Assembly (NCBI GenBank): GCA_037200975.1
Contig: JBBCGI010000001.1
Location: forward strand, 3,989,716-4,053,715
Direction: 5' to 3'
Length of the DNA stretch: 64,000 nucleotides
DNA from: Pseudomonadota bacterium
Lineage (GTDB): Bacteria; Pseudomonadota; Gammaproteobacteria; Steroidobacterales; Steroidobacteraceae
Of this stretch, positions 7,306 through 16,598 are shown piece by piece (positions within the stretch are counted from its first letter, which is position 1; each line of letters begins with the position of its first letter). Below the pieces are notes generated by a model. That model had not been told where the DNA came from, did no database searches, and was given only the letters and a program-made list of their open reading frames with translations. Both the position numbers and the translations under genes were made by a program.

Positions 7306-10143
7306 GTGGCCGACTACAAGAGCACGATCAATCTCCCCGAGACCGGCTTTCCTATGAAGGCCGATCTCGCGCAACGCGAACCGAAAATGCAGGCCGCCTG
7401 GGAAGCCGGCGACCTGTACGGCAAATTGCGCGCGATCGCGCGCGGCCGGCCGCGCTTCGTGCTGCACGATGGACCGCCGTACGCCAACGGCGCGTTACAT
7501 CTCGGTCACGCGGTGAACAAGGTGCTCAAGGACATCGTGGTCAAGTCGCACTCGCTCGATGGTTACGATTCGCCGTACGTGCCGGGCTGGGACTGCCACG
7601 GGCTGCCGATCGAACACGCCGTCGAGAAGAAAGTCGGGCGCGTGGGCGCGAAGATTTCGGCGAAAGATTTCCGTGCGGCCTGCCGCAAGTTCGCGACCGA
7701 ACAGGTCGAGCTGCAGCGCAGCGAGTTCAAGCGTTTCGGCGTGTGGGGCGACTGGAAACATCCCTATCTCACGATGGATCCGCACTTCGAGGCGCAGCAG
7801 ATCCGCGCGCTCGGCCACATCATCCGCAACGGGCATCTGTACAAAGGCGCCAAGCCGGTTCACTGGTGCCTGGATTGCCGCTCGGCCCTCGCCGAGGCGG
7901 AAGTCGAGTATGAAGACAAGATCTCCGCGGCGGTCGACGTGGAGTTCCGCGTTGCCGACAACGGCGATCTGGCGCGCCGCATCGGCGTGAGCCCCGATGT
8001 CATCGGTGCGTTTCCAGTTTCCATTCCGATCTGGACGACCACACCCTGGACGCTGCCGGCGAACGAGGCAGTTAGCCTCGGGCCGAAGATCGAATACGTG
8101 TTGCTCTGGGTGTCGCGCAACGGGCAGTCCGAGTTGTTAGTCCTGGCAAACGAGCTGCTGGACGCTTCGCTGACGCGTTATGGCTTGAACAAGGGCCAGG
8201 TGCTGGTGCAGTTCGAAGGCGCTGCGCTCGAACATCTGCAGCTGCAGCATCCATTCCTGCCCAAACACGTACCGGTGATCGTGGGCGAGCACGTGACGCT
8301 CGAAGCGGGCACCGGCGCCGTGCATACCGCGCCCGCGCACGGCCAGGACGATTTCATCATCGGCCAGAAGTACAGCCTGCCGGTCGACAACCCGGTGATG
8401 GGCGACGGCCGCTTCCGCGAAGGCACGCCGTTCGTCGCGGGAATGAAGATAGACGAGGGCGGCGAGGTCCTGATCAAGGAGCTCGAGAGCCGCGGTCGCC
8501 TGCTCAAGCACGAGCAGATCAAGCACAGCTACCCGCATTGCTGGCGCCACCACACGCCGGTGATCTTCCGCGCGACGCCGCAATGGTTCATCAGCATGAA
8601 CCAGAACCATTTGCGCGAACACGCATTGCGCGACATCAAGAAGGTGCAGTGGACGCCGGCCTGGGGCGAGCAACGCCTCGCGGGCATGATCGAGAACCGC
8701 CCGGACTGGTGCATCTCGCGCCAGCGTACCTGGGGTGTGCCGATCGCGCTGTTCGTCCACAAGCAGACTCAGGCGTTGCATCCACGCACGGCCGAACTAC
8801 TCGAGCAGGTGGCCGCGCGCATCGACAAGGACAATATCGAAGCCTGGTTCGAGCTCGATCCGCGCGAGTTGCTGGGCGACGAGGCCGACTCGTACGAGAA
8901 AGTGGCCGACGTCATGGACGTCTGGATGGACTCGGGGCTGTCGCACGAGTGTGTGCATCACACCCATCCCGACGACGTGAAGCCGCCGGTCGATCTGTAT
9001 CTCGAAGGCTCGGACCAGCATCGCGGCTGGTTTCACTCTTCGTTGCTGACTTCGGAAGCGCTGTACGCGCGCGCGCCTTACAAGGGCGTGCTGACGCACG
9101 GCTTCACGGTCGACGAGAAGGGTCGCAAGATGTCCAAGTCGCTGGGCAACGTGATCGCGCCGCAGAAGATCATGTCCACACTCGGCGCCGACATCATGCG
9201 CCTGTGGATCGCCGCGACCGACTACGCGAACGAGATGAGCCTGTCGGAGGAAATCCTCAAGCGCATCTCGGATTCGTATCGCCGCATGCGCAATACGGTG
9301 CGGTTCCTGTTAGGCAATCTCGCGGGGTTCGATCCGGCCGCGGACCTCTTACCCGCGGACCAGATGGTCGCCATCGACCGCTGGGCGCTGGCGCGTGCCG
9401 CGGCGCTGCACGAGGAGATCGCCGACGCGTATCGCAAGTACGAGTACCACCTGATCTACCAGAAGATTCACAACTTCTGCATCGTGGATCTGGGCGGCTT
9501 CTATCTGGATATCCTCAAGGACCGCCTCTACACCACGCCGAAGAAAAGCGTGGCGCGGCGTTCCGCGCAGACCGCGCTATTTCACATCGCCGAAAGCATG
9601 GTGCGCTGGCTCGCGCCGATCCTGTCTTTCACGGCCGATGAGATCTGGGCGTTCCTGCCCGGCAAGCGCAGCGAATCGGTGTTCCTCGAGACCTGGCACG
9701 AACTGCCGAAGGTCGCCGAAGACCCGATCGACTGGAACGGCTTCATCGCGTTGAAGACCGCGGTTTCGCAGGAGATGGAAAAGCTGCGCGTCGCCGGCAC
9801 CATCGGCGCGCCGCTCGACGCCGAAGTCGAAGTGTTCTGCAAGGACGACTACCTGGCGAAGTTCCAGGCGCTCGGCGAGGAGCTGCGGTTCCTGCTGATC
9901 ACCTCGGAGGCGCGCGTGAAGCGCGTGAGCAATGCGGCCGGCCCGCCGGTCGGCGCCATCAAGGTGGCCGAGATCGCGAAGGAAGGCGGGTTGTGGATCC
10001 GCGTGCAGCCGACCAGCGCGCCCAAGTGCGAACGCTGCTGGCATCACCGGCCCGAGGTGGGCTCTCTGCCTGAGCATCCGACGTTGTGTGAACGGTGCGT
10101 GACCAACGTCACGGGGCCGGGCGAATCGCGGAAGTACGTATGA
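7306..10143 (+). CDS. ileS: Isoleucyl-tRNA synthetase
   Basis: This class I aminoacyl-tRNA synthetase charges tRNA-Ile. The GTG at 7306 gives [17 protein letters not shown], matching the E. coli N-terminus, and has AGAGGA 11 bases upstream. A GTG at 7297 is in frame but sits only 2 bases from that site. The 945-residue protein shows the HIGH-type motif ANGALHLGH, an editing domain, KMSKSLGN, and a C-terminal zinc finger (CERCWHH...LCERC). Its stop overlaps the lspA start (ATGA). The order ribF-ileS-lspA-ispH is typical of gammaproteobacteria. Confidence 0.97.
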   Translation: MADYKSTINLPETGFPMKADLAQREPKMQAAWEAGDLYGKLRAIARGRPRFVLHDGPPYANGALHLGHAVNKVLKDIVVKSHSLDGYDSPYVPGWDCHGLPIEHAVEKKVGRVGAKISAKDFRAACRKFATEQVELQRSEFKRFGVWGDWKHPYLTMDPHFEAQQIRALGHIIRNGHLYKGAKPVHWCLDCRSALAEAEVEYEDKISAAVDVEFRVADNGDLARRIGVSPDVIGAFPVSIPIWTTTPWTLPANEAVSLGPKIEYVLLWVSRNGQSELLVLANELLDASLTRYGLNKGQVLVQFEGAALEHLQLQHPFLPKHVPVIVGEHVTLEAGTGAVHTAPAHGQDDFIIGQKYSLPVDNPVMGDGRFREGTPFVAGMKIDEGGEVLIKELESRGRLLKHEQIKHSYPHCWRHHTPVIFRATPQWFISMNQNHLREHALRDIKKVQWTPAWGEQRLAGMIENRPDWCISRQRTWGVPIALFVHKQTQALHPRTAELLEQVAARIDKDNIEAWFELDPRELLGDEADSYEKVADVMDVWMDSGLSHECVHHTHPDDVKPPVDLYLEGSDQHRGWFHSSLLTSEALYARAPYKGVLTHGFTVDEKGRKMSKSLGNVIAPQKIMSTLGADIMRLWIAATDYANEMSLSEEILKRISDSYRRMRNTVRFLLGNLAGFDPAADLLPADQMVAIDRWALARAAALHEEIADAYRKYEYHLIYQKIHNFCIVDLGGFYLDILKDRLYTTPKKSVARRSAQTALFHIAESMVRWLAPILSFTADEIWAFLPGKRSESVFLETWHELPKVAEDPIDWNGFIALKTAVSQEMEKLRVAGTIGAPLDAEVEVFCKDDYLAKFQALGEELRFLLITSEARVKRVSNAAGPPVGAIKVAEIAKEGGLWIRVQPTSAPKCERCWHHRPEVGSLPEHPTLCERCVTNVTGPGESRKYV

Positions 10144-10670
10144 ACGACGCCGTCAAACTACCGATCGGCGCGAGCGGAATCCGCCTGCTGTGGATCTCCG
10201 TGCTGGTGATCGCCGGCGACCAGCTGACCAAGCTGTGGATCGAACGCACGATGGCGCTGGGCGATGCGTTCGCGGTGCTGCCGGTGCTCGACATCGTGCG
10301 TGCGCACAACTCGGGGGCGGCGTTCAGCTTCCTCGCGACCGCGGGCGGCTGGCAGCGCTGGGCGTTTTCGGTGCTCGCGGTCGGCGTGTCGATCGGACTC
10401 ATCTACTGGCTGCGCACCATCGCGCGCGCCACGCACGGTCTGCTCGCGACCGGCCTGGCGCTGATACTCGGCGGCGCCATCGGCAACGTCATCGACCGGA
10501 TCGAACACGGATACGTGGTCGACTTCGTCTACGCGCATTGGGGGCCGCATTATTTTCCGGCGTTCAACGTGGCCGACTCGGCCATCAGCATCGGCGCCGT
10601 GCTGGTGGTCCTCGACGCGTTGCGCGAATGGCGCCGCGAGCAGGCGCTCAAGGCAAACCAGGGGAAGTGA
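10140..10670 (+). CDS. lspA: Lipoprotein signal peptidase (signal peptidase II)
   Basis: This inner-membrane aspartyl protease removes signal peptides from prolipoproteins after lipid attachment. The 176-residue protein carries [10 protein letters not shown] in the first helix, the conserved HNSGAAFSF block, and the two catalytic aspartates in GNVIDRI and [11 protein letters not shown]. Four hydrophobic helices are apparent. The ATG overlaps the ileS stop by 4 bases. Several predicted lipoproteins elsewhere in the window (the amidohydrolase at 52156, the HlyD protein at 62557) would be its substrates. Confidence 0.97.
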   Translation: MNDAVKLPIGASGIRLLWISVLVIAGDQLTKLWIERTMALGDAFAVLPVLDIVRAHNSGAAFSFLATAGGWQRWAFSVLAVGVSIGLIYWLRTIARATHGLLATGLALILGGAIGNVIDRIEHGYVVDFVYAHWGPHYFPAFNVADSAISIGAVLVVLDALREWRREQALKANQGK

Positions 10671-10680
10671 CCGGCACCGC

Positions 10681-11631
10681 ATGAAAATCCTGCTCGCCAA
10701 TCCGCGTGGATTCTGTGCCGGCGTCGATCGTGCCATCGACATCGTCGAGCGCGCCATCGCGTTGTTCGGCGCGCCTATCTACGTACGCCACGAAGTGGTT
10801 CACAACGTGCACGTGGTGGATAGACTGCGCCGCCTCGGGGCGGTGTTCGTCGACGAGCTCGACCAGGTGCCCGACAACGCCACCGTGATCTTCTCGGCGC
10901 ACGGCGTTCCCGCGGCGGTGGAAAACGAAGCGTCGCGCCGCGGCTTGACGGTGTTCGACGCCACCTGTCCGCTGGTCACCAAGGTGCACATGGAAGTCGC
11001 GCGTTATGCGCGTGAGGGCCGCGACGTGGTGTTGATCGGTCACGCCGGGCACCCGGAAGTCGAAGGCACCATGGGGCGCTTCGATACTGCGAACGGCGGG
11101 CGCATGCATCTCATCGAGAACATCGAGCAGGCCGCGAAGCTCGAAGTGCGCGACGCGGAGCGGCTGGCCTTCGTCACACAGACCACGTTGTCGGTGGATG
11201 ACACGGCCGCGATCGTCAATGCGCTGCGGCAGCGGTTCCCCTCGCTCGCGAGCCCGCGCCGCGAAGACATCTGTTACGCCACGCAGAATCGCCAGGATGC
11301 CGTGAAGGAGCTGATCGCGAGCTGCGACGTGTTGATCGTCGTGGGCTCGATCACCAGCTCCAATTCCAATCGCCTGCGCGAGCTGGCGGAGCGCGCCGGC
11401 CGGCCGGGTTATCTCATCGACGACGCGTCGTTTCTGCAGCGCGAGTGGTTTGAGGGCAAAAATGCCGTGGGCGTGACCGCCGGCGCGTCGGCGCCCGAAG
11501 AACTGGTGCAGCAGGTCGTGGCACGCTTGCGCGAATGGGGCGGAACGCAGGCCGACGAATTGAAAGGGCGCGAAGAACACGTCGTGTTCTCGTTGCCGCG
11601 CGCGTTGCGCACCAGCGCGCCGCGCAGCTGA
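10681..11631 (+). CDS. ispH: 4-hydroxy-3-methylbut-2-enyl diphosphate reductase
   Basis: IspH is the iron-sulfur enzyme of the last MEP-pathway step, producing IPP and DMAPP, and so feeds the IspB reaction encoded at the left edge. The 316-residue protein has the three cluster cysteines in [16 protein letters not shown] and ICYATQNRQ, plus HEVVHN and the SSNSNRL substrate-binding segment. It is the last gene of the murJ operon, 10 bases after lspA, and is convergent with the minor-pilin operon. Confidence 0.97.
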   Translation: MKILLANPRGFCAGVDRAIDIVERAIALFGAPIYVRHEVVHNVHVVDRLRRLGAVFVDELDQVPDNATVIFSAHGVPAAVENEASRRGLTVFDATCPLVTKVHMEVARYAREGRDVVLIGHAGHPEVEGTMGRFDTANGGRMHLIENIEQAAKLEVRDAERLAFVTQTTLSVDDTAAIVNALRQRFPSLASPRREDICYATQNRQDAVKELIASCDVLIVVGSITSSNSNRLRELAERAGRPGYLIDDASFLQREWFEGKNAVGVTAGASAPEELVQQVVARLREWGGTQADELKGREEHVVFSLPRALRTSAPRS

Positions 11632-11652
11632 GCGCGGCCTGAGGCCAGCGGC

Positions 11653-12105
11653 CTAACGCCAGCAGTCGGCGGATCGATCCGCTCCGCTGGCATCAACTGC
11701 CTTGCGCCGTCCGTTCTGATCGAGCGACAACTCGACGCATCTCGCATCACTTTCCTGGCCGCGGGCCTGCGACGCGCGCGCGGTCGCGACATAGGCGAGC
11801 CCGTCGGCACTGGCCTGGACTCCGATCGTGTAGAAACCGTGTTCGGAGACCGGCTCGAGCCCGAGCCCGGCGGGCGCGGGCGCAAGGATCTCGGCGCCCT
11901 GTGCGTAACGCGCGTGGATGCCGAAAAACCGGTCCTGCGCGCTTTGCGCGGCGATCAGCGCCGCGCGGCCGTCGGCGCGGTGAACGCGCAGCTGGTGCGT
12001 GCGCCACAGGGGGATCGCGAGCGCTACGAGCACGGCGATGACGATGAGCGCGGTGAGGATTTCCGCGAGGGTGAAGCCGCGCGCACAGTGCCGTGAAGAG
12101 TGCAA
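11653..12105 (-). CDS. pilE: Minor type IV pilin, PilE-like
   Basis: The 150-residue product has a class III (prepilin) signal: CARG|FTLAEILTALIVIAV, with Phe at +1 and Glu at +5, followed by a long hydrophobic helix, and two C-terminal-half Cys residues (DARCVEL, SADCWR) that could form the pilin D-loop disulfide. The TTG at 12105 is chosen as start: GGAG lies 7 bases upstream and it follows the pilX stop by 4 bases. The open frame extends further upstream into pilX. It is last in the fimT-pilV-pilW-pilX-pilE operon and would be processed by PilD. Confidence 0.85.
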   Translation of the reverse strand: MHSSRHCARGFTLAEILTALIVIAVLVALAIPLWRTHQLRVHRADGRAALIAAQSAQDRFFGIHARYAQGAEILAPAPAGLGLEPVSEHGFYTIGVQASADGLAYVATARASQARGQESDARCVELSLDQNGRRKAVDASGADRSADCWR

Positions 12106-12109
12106 CGCG

Positions 12110-12637
12110 CTACTCCACGGCCACGCGTTGCCAGGACAGCCGCGCCAGGTCGCCGCGTTCGAAGCAGCGCACGGGAACGGCCGGTGCACAGTCGCCTGCG
12201 CCGGCCACTCCATCGACGACCCACATGACATCGGCTCGCTGACGATCCACGGCGCGGCGGCTGGCGAACCCCGTGCTCACGATCTCGAAGTGGGCGCCGG
12301 CCAATGAGGCACCGGGTAACTGCGGCAGCGCCGCTTCGAAGCCCGCGAAACGCGTGGTGGTTTCGTAACGATCCGCCGAGCCCGGCATGAAACCCGAGCC
12401 GCTGACGGCAGCAGTGGCGGGATCGGCCGGGGAAGCAGAGAGGTTCACGATACGGCTGATGGCGGATTCGATGCCGGCACTGGCGGCGGACGCGGCATTC
12501 TCGCGAAACAGCGCGTTCTGCGCCAGCAACCGCTCGACGTGGGCGGTGCTCGCGCCGGCGAGCCCTAACAGGGTCACGAGCGACAACAGGATGAGGCCGA
12601 TGACGAGCGTCGTGCCGCGTTGCCGGGGCGCATTCAT
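12110..12637 (-). CDS. pilX: Minor pilin assembly protein PilX
   Basis: The 175-residue protein has the prepilin-like N-terminus QRG|TTLVIGLILLSLVTLLG. It lacks the usual Glu at position 5, as in tip-type pseudopilins of the PilX/GspK group. Next comes ASTAHVERLLAQNALFRENA, typical of PilX (positions of the helix that recur in the family). Cysteines near the C-terminus (DCAPAVPVRC) are consistent with a disulfide. Its start overlaps the pilW stop by 4 bases. In most gammaproteobacteria pilY1 would follow, but here pilE follows directly. Confidence 0.88.
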   Translation of the reverse strand: MNAPRQRGTTLVIGLILLSLVTLLGLAGASTAHVERLLAQNALFRENAASAASAGIESAISRIVNLSASPADPATAAVSGSGFMPGSADRYETTTRFAGFEAALPQLPGASLAGAHFEIVSTGFASRRAVDRQRADVMWVVDGVAGAGDCAPAVPVRCFERGDLARLSWQRVAVE

Positions 12638-13671
12638 GGCGCTGGCAACGGAGCGTCGCGCAGGTTGCGCAGTGCCACCGTGCGCTCGATCAGCAGCCGG
12701 CGCTGCGCGGCCTCGGCGGCCGCGGGCACGTACGTCACATCGGCGTAGCGCAAGGTGCGCCCATCGAAGTAGCCCCCCTCGGTGACATCGGCGCGCACAC
12801 GCAACCAGACACGCACGGCGATGACCTGCTGGCCGCGCAGCGCGGCGACGTCGGGCGGCACGAAGCGCACGAGGCCGTCTGCCAGCATGCCGATTTCCAC
12901 CTGCAGGTCTTCGACGCCGGGCAGGACTTCTTCATCGCGAAACTGCGCCGCGCCGCCGGCCTCGGTCAGCGCCTTCACCCGCAAGGAAGGCCAGGCGGCG
13001 TGTCCGACGGAATTGTTGGCGATGTAATAGGTACGGACCTCGAGATCGCGCACTTCGTTGTCTTCGTTCACGGGGCCGGGCGCGTGCCCGTCGAAGAACA
13101 GATCCTGGAATCCGAACGCGGCGAGGCGTTGCGAGTAGAGCTGCAGTCTCCCCGCATGCGGCGCAACGGCCTTCGAGGAAACGTGACGCACGGTCAACGT
13201 GTCCGATCCTGCGCGTGCGCCGCCGGCGCTCGCGGTGGGAGCGCAGTCGAGTGCACCGCTGCCCAGCGCGAACGAATTGTTGGAGCCCTGTACCGGAAGC
13301 TCCAGATCCACGGCGAAGTTGACGCCGCAGTCGTGCGCGCCGGCTGGCATCTGACCCACCGCGGCGGCGCCAGCTGCATCCGGCTGGCGCAACGCGTCTC
13401 CGGCGGCGAGCACGGAGCCGCCGCGCACTACGCGTACGCGCGGCGACGGATTGAAGCCATAGAAGCCGGCGTGATCGAGATCGCCGGTAACGACCGACAA
13501 CACGTGCCGTGCGGAATCCTGCAGGCGCGCGAGGCTTTCGTTGGTCGCGAACTGATCGCGGCAGCGTTGCAGCACGGCGAGGAACGCAGCCAGCAACACG
13601 AGGCCGAGCACCATGGCGATCATGATCTCCGGCAGGCTGAAGCCACACTGGTTGCCCTGCGGACGAGGCAC
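12634..13671 (-). CDS. pilW: Minor pilin PilW
   Basis: The 345-residue product, with GTG start at 13671, begins VPRPQGNQCG|FSLPEIMIAMVLG, a prepilin cleavage site with Phe +1 and Glu +5. It continues with FATNESLARLQDSARHVL, a common PilW segment. The long C-terminal domain with repeated beta-type stretches and the length match PilW of the priming minor-pilin complex. The start lies 3 bases after the pilV stop, and longer frames upstream overlap pilV and have no RBS advantage. Confidence 0.9.
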   Translation of the reverse strand: MPRPQGNQCGFSLPEIMIAMVLGLVLLAAFLAVLQRCRDQFATNESLARLQDSARHVLSVVTGDLDHAGFYGFNPSPRVRVVRGGSVLAAGDALRQPDAAGAAAVGQMPAGAHDCGVNFAVDLELPVQGSNNSFALGSGALDCAPTASAGGARAGSDTLTVRHVSSKAVAPHAGRLQLYSQRLAAFGFQDLFFDGHAPGPVNEDNEVRDLEVRTYYIANNSVGHAAWPSLRVKALTEAGGAAQFRDEEVLPGVEDLQVEIGMLADGLVRFVPPDVAALRGQQVIAVRVWLRVRADVTEGGYFDGRTLRYADVTYVPAAAEAAQRRLLIERTVALRNLRDAPLPAP

Positions 13672-13673
13672 GC

Positions 13674-14144
13674 TCAGCCCGCCACCGGCGGTGTCGGCAC
13701 TTGCAGCGAGACCGTTTCGGCATCGGCGAAGCGCGGATCCTGCCAACGCAACGAGATGACGAGGTGGCCGGGTTCGACTGAGCCGGTGGCGGGCGCGTAT
13801 TCGATGACGGCGAGGCTGTCTCCCGGCAGCGTGGCCAGTGCCCTTTCCGCGAAGTGGGCGAGATCGGCGGCGGCAAGTTGCGGTGCATCGCAGCCCGCGG
13901 CATCACACGGCGACGCACTCATTTCCGCGCGGGCCGTGGCGTAGCGCGCCGCGGCCGTGGGATTGGCGTTGATACGTTCCGCCATGTCGCGCAGCAGATG
14001 GGTCGCGGCCACCAGGCGCAGCGACTGCCCTTGAGAGCGCAGGCTGTCGAGCAACATGGCCGCGGCGCCGAGCAGACCCAGCGACAACACCGCGAGCGCG
14101 ATCAGCGCCTCGACCAGCGTGAAACCGCGGGCGCGATGTCTCAT
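13674..14144 (-). CDS. pilV: Minor pilin PilV
   Basis: The 156-residue protein starts at the ATG at 14144: MRHRARG|FTLVEALIALAVLSLG, a textbook prepilin peptide. Next is GAAAMLLDSLRSQGQSLRLVAATHLLRDMAERINAN (read in parts), with the DMAERI block diagnostic of PilV. It overlaps the fimT stop by 4 bases. PilV, PilW, PilX and FimT/FimU together prime pilus assembly beneath the major pilin. Confidence 0.9.
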   Translation of the reverse strand: MRHRARGFTLVEALIALAVLSLGLLGAAAMLLDSLRSQGQSLRLVAATHLLRDMAERINANPTAAARYATARAEMSASPCDAAGCDAPQLAAADLAHFAERALATLPGDSLAVIEYAPATGSVEPGHLVISLRWQDPRFADAETVSLQVPTPPVAG

Positions 14145-14641
14145 GGGCAGGCCGTTTCCGCGGGGCTGGTGACGCGCGCGCGGCCGCCCTGGCTGACCAC
14201 GATGGCGCGCGGCCGCGCGATACGCTGCGAATCGCAGATAGTTAGAGTGCCGGTGCTGGCGGCGAGGGAGTCGGGCCAGAAGGAGAGGCGCAGCCGCGAC
14301 GAACGCAGCACCACGCCCGGAGGCAGGGACTGCGCGGCGAGCAGGGCGGGGCGCCCATCCACCTCGAGGAACACCTGCCAATGTCCGGCTTGAGTGCCTG
14401 CGGTGAGGCACTGGCCCGCCGCGTCGCTCAGACACAGCACGCCCGTGCGGCCTTCCAGGATCGAACCGGCGCGCGCCTGTTGCAGCCCCGCCAGCAGCTC
14501 GTAGGCGGCACTGCGGACCGCGCCGGCGCGCAGGTCCGCCCGGAAACCCGGCACCGCCAGGCCGGCGAGCGTGGCGACGACCGCGAGGCCAAAACATAAC
14601 TCGACGAGGGTGATGCCCCGGCTTCCATTCCGCGTATGCAT
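14141..14641 (-). CDS. fimT: Minor pilin FimT/FimU (GspH family)
   Basis: The 166-residue protein begins MHTRNGSRG|ITLVELCFGLAVVATLAG, a prepilin signal with Glu +5. This is followed by RSAAYELLAGLQQARAGSILEG, the helix that defines GspH/FimT proteins, and a C-terminal domain with CDSQRIARPRAIVVS. It is first in the minor-pilin operon. Its 5' region is shared with the divergent Fur-family gene 105 bases away, so the two may be co-controlled. The fimT versus fimU name cannot be settled from sequence alone. Confidence 0.85.
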   Translation of the reverse strand: MHTRNGSRGITLVELCFGLAVVATLAGLAVPGFRADLRAGAVRSAAYELLAGLQQARAGSILEGRTGVLCLSDAAGQCLTAGTQAGHWQVFLEVDGRPALLAAQSLPPGVVLRSSRLRLSFWPDSLAASTGTLTICDSQRIARPRAIVVSQGGRARVTSPAETACP

Positions 14642-14710
14642 GGCGTGAATTCTGAGCTCCTCGCCACCGGTCCGTGGAGCGGCAAAAGGGCTGCATTCGA
14701 GCCATTTCGC

Positions 14711-14739
14711 ATTGCCGGGCCTGCCCTCGCGCGTATACT
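14711..14739 (+). promoter_or_regulatory. Promoter of the Fur-family gene, possibly leaderless
   Basis: TTGCCG (14712-14717) and TATACT (14734-14739) are 16 bases apart and followed by CGCGCCC. The predicted start of transcription falls on or within a base or two of the ATG at 14747, so the mRNA may lack a leader. No Shine-Dalgarno sequence precedes that ATG. Confidence 0.55.
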
Positions 14740-14746
14740 CGCGCCC

Positions 14747-15178
14747 ATGCCAATGACGGACCTCGATCCGGCCCTGGTCGAAAGCTTGAACAAGCGGCTC
14801 CTGGGGCACGGCGTCAGACCCACCGCGCAGCGTCTGCGTATCGCCTCGCTGCTCCTGGGGCGTCCACAACATCTCTCCGCCGAACAGGTGCTCGCCGGCC
14901 TGCGCAGCGTCGGGCTGCGGGTTTCAAAGGCCACGATTTACAACACGCTGAACCTGTTCGCGGCTTCCGGCCTGATCCGCCAGCTTTCGGTCGGCAACGA
15001 CCGCTGCTGGTTCGATTCGAACACCGACGCGCACTATCACTTTCACGACCTCGACACCGGCGCGTTGATGGATGTCTCCCTGAGAGATGTGGAGTTCCAG
15101 AAGCTGCCCGAGCCGCCGCCCGGGATGCAGGTGGATGGCATCGAGCTCATCATCCGGCTGCGCCGCAAGGTCGCCTGA
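14747..15178 (+). CDS. Fur-family transcriptional regulator, Irr-like
   Basis: The 143-residue regulator contains the winged-helix segment RPTAQRLRIASLL...LSAEQVLAGLR and SKATIYNTLNLFAASGLI, which are Fur-family signatures. The dimerisation part has DAHYHFHDLDTG, a His-rich metal site. The CxxC pairs that hold structural zinc in Fur, Zur and PerR are absent. Together with the C-terminus PPPGMQVDGIELIIRLRRK this resembles the Irr (iron response/haem-sensing) branch. Regulation of iron genes is inference, as none lie nearby. A second ATG at 14753 could be used. Confidence 0.82.
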   Translation: MPMTDLDPALVESLNKRLLGHGVRPTAQRLRIASLLLGRPQHLSAEQVLAGLRSVGLRVSKATIYNTLNLFAASGLIRQLSVGNDRCWFDSNTDAHYHFHDLDTGALMDVSLRDVEFQKLPEPPPGMQVDGIELIIRLRRKVA

Positions 15179-15214
15179 CTCAATCGTCGGCTTCCATCGC
15201 CAGCCCAGCGCCAT

Positions 15215-15220
15215 TAGAAT
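15215..15220 (+). promoter_or_regulatory. -10 box of the tRNA-Thr gene
   Basis: TAGAAT followed by the GC-rich discriminator GCGCGCC lies 18 bases before the mature tRNA 5' end, the expected position for a stable-RNA promoter. The -35 region is poor (TTCCAT at 17-base spacing). Confidence 0.5.
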
Positions 15221-15238
15221 GCGCGCCCTGCCGAATTC

Positions 15239-15314
15239 GCCCTCTTAGCTCAGCTGGTAGAGCACTTCATTCGTAATGAAGGGGTCATCTGTTCGAATCA
15301 GATAGAGGGCACCA
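15239..15314 (+). tRNA. tRNA-Thr (anticodon CGT)
   Basis: The 76-base cloverleaf closes fully. The acceptor stem is GCCCTCT/AGAGGGC, the D arm GCTC...GAGC, the anticodon stem CTTCA/TGAAG with loop TTCGTAA (anticodon CGT, reading ACG), and the T arm ATCTG-TTCGAAT-CAGAT. The 3' CCA is encoded. No integrase or att-like duplication is visible beside it. Confidence 0.97.
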
Positions 15315-15579
15315 GTTTTTCGCGATGCGATCGCCACCGCACGGTGGCGGCCGGGCCGGTAGTTAGTACTGCCGCGCCCCGGGCGAGCAGCCCGGCCGGA
15401 TCCTTCGACTCGCGGCCGACGCGGCAGGCGTCGAGCCGGACCGGGGCCGGTGCCGTCCCGGCTCCTACGGGCTTTCCCGGTCCGAATCTGCGTTTTGAGC
15501 ACTTGTTTTTCATCTGCCGTGCGTTATAACGCCTTCGCTTTCGAGCAAACCCCATCAAGGCGTTCCAGGAAAACTGTTG

Positions 15580-16497
15580 GTGAATCCAGACGGGCCGGCG
15601 AGCCCAAACCCTGCAGGCGATGACCAGCCCGCGCGCTGTTCGATGTGGATCCGCGTCTTCTCGCGCATCCCGCTCGCGCTGTGGTACCCGATCGCGCGTT
15701 TCATGGCCTGGTGCGCCTGGCGTGTGTTCCCGTATCGCCGTCACGTGGTCGACGCCAATCTCAAGGCGGCTTTCCCCGAATGGGACGAGGGCACGCGCGA
15801 ACGCGTGATCCGCGACTACTACCGCGGCTTTGCCGACATGCTGGTCGAGGTCATGCATTCGCTGCGCCTCACGCCCTGCGAATTGCAGCGCCGCGTGACG
15901 CTCGTCAATCCCGAGCTGGTGCGCGACCAGGTGGCGCTCGGCAAGCCGGTGCTGCTGGTGGCCGCGCATCAATGCAACTGGGAGTGGATGCTGCTCGGGC
16001 TCTCGACGCAGCTCGGCATCCCGGTCGACGCCGCCTACAAGCCGCTGATCGACAACTGGGCGGAAGTCGAGATGCGCAAGCTGCGCGGCCGGTTCGGCGC
16101 CCGGCTGATCCCGGCGCAGGAGTTGTTAGGCGACATCATCAGGCAGCGCGGCGTGCCACGCGCCATCGCCATGGTGGCGGACCAGGAACCGGTGTCGAGC
16201 GAGCGCAAGCAGTGGCTCAAGTTCCTCAATCGCGATACGGCGTTTTTTCTGGGGCCCGAAGAGATCACGCGCACGACGCGTTACGCGGCGTTTTTCCTGC
16301 GCCTGCGGCGCAAGGCGCGCGGCCGGTACGAAGTGGAGTTCGTGAAGCTCGCCGAGGCGGGCGAACAGCTGCCCGCCGGCGAATTCACGGCGCGTTATGC
16401 CCGCCTGGTCGAGGAGCAGATCCGCGCGGCGCCCGCGGACTGGCCCTGGTCGCACAAGCGCTGGAAGCTCAAAAAACCGCTTTATTGTCCAAACTGA
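15580..16497 (+). CDS. LpxL/HtrB-family lysophospholipid (lipid A) acyltransferase
   Basis: The protein belongs to the LpxL/LpxM/LABLAT acyltransferase family, which transfers acyl chains to lipid A precursors or related lipids at the inner membrane. It has 305 residues with the GTG start at 15580 (AGGA 9 bases upstream); a TTG directly before it or the ATG at 15643 are alternatives. A hydrophobic N-terminus (SRIPLALWYPIARFMAWCAW) precedes RRHVVDANLKAAFPE. The catalytic HX4E box is HQCNWEWM near residue 130, and MVADQEP with RDTAFFLGPE follow. Which member (lauroyl, myristoyl or ornithine-lipid type) cannot be told. It is separated from the upstream tRNA by 265 bases containing one GC-rich hairpin and nothing else recognisable. 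Confidence 0.88.
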   Translation: MNPDGPASPNPAGDDQPARCSMWIRVFSRIPLALWYPIARFMAWCAWRVFPYRRHVVDANLKAAFPEWDEGTRERVIRDYYRGFADMLVEVMHSLRLTPCELQRRVTLVNPELVRDQVALGKPVLLVAAHQCNWEWMLLGLSTQLGIPVDAAYKPLIDNWAEVEMRKLRGRFGARLIPAQELLGDIIRQRGVPRAIAMVADQEPVSSERKQWLKFLNRDTAFFLGPEEITRTTRYAAFFLRLRRKARGRYEVEFVKLAEAGEQLPAGEFTARYARLVEEQIRAAPADWPWSHKRWKLKKPLYCPN

Positions 16498-16598
16498 CTT
16501 GACCTAATGCGCCGATCGGGTTGTTAGTCTCCCGAACCCTACGTCGCTGCGTCGCGACGGCGCCGGTGTTTCCACGGGCCCTTAATCTGGGGCCACGT

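Noticed and set aside
15239-15314. tRNA-Thr as an integration site
   Set aside because: No integrase gene and no repeated 3' tRNA segment was found in the flanking DNA.
15332-15349. Hairpin CGCCACCG-CA-CGGTGGCG after the tRNA
   Set aside because: The stem is perfect but no T tract follows, so it is not called an intrinsic terminator. No other function is visible.
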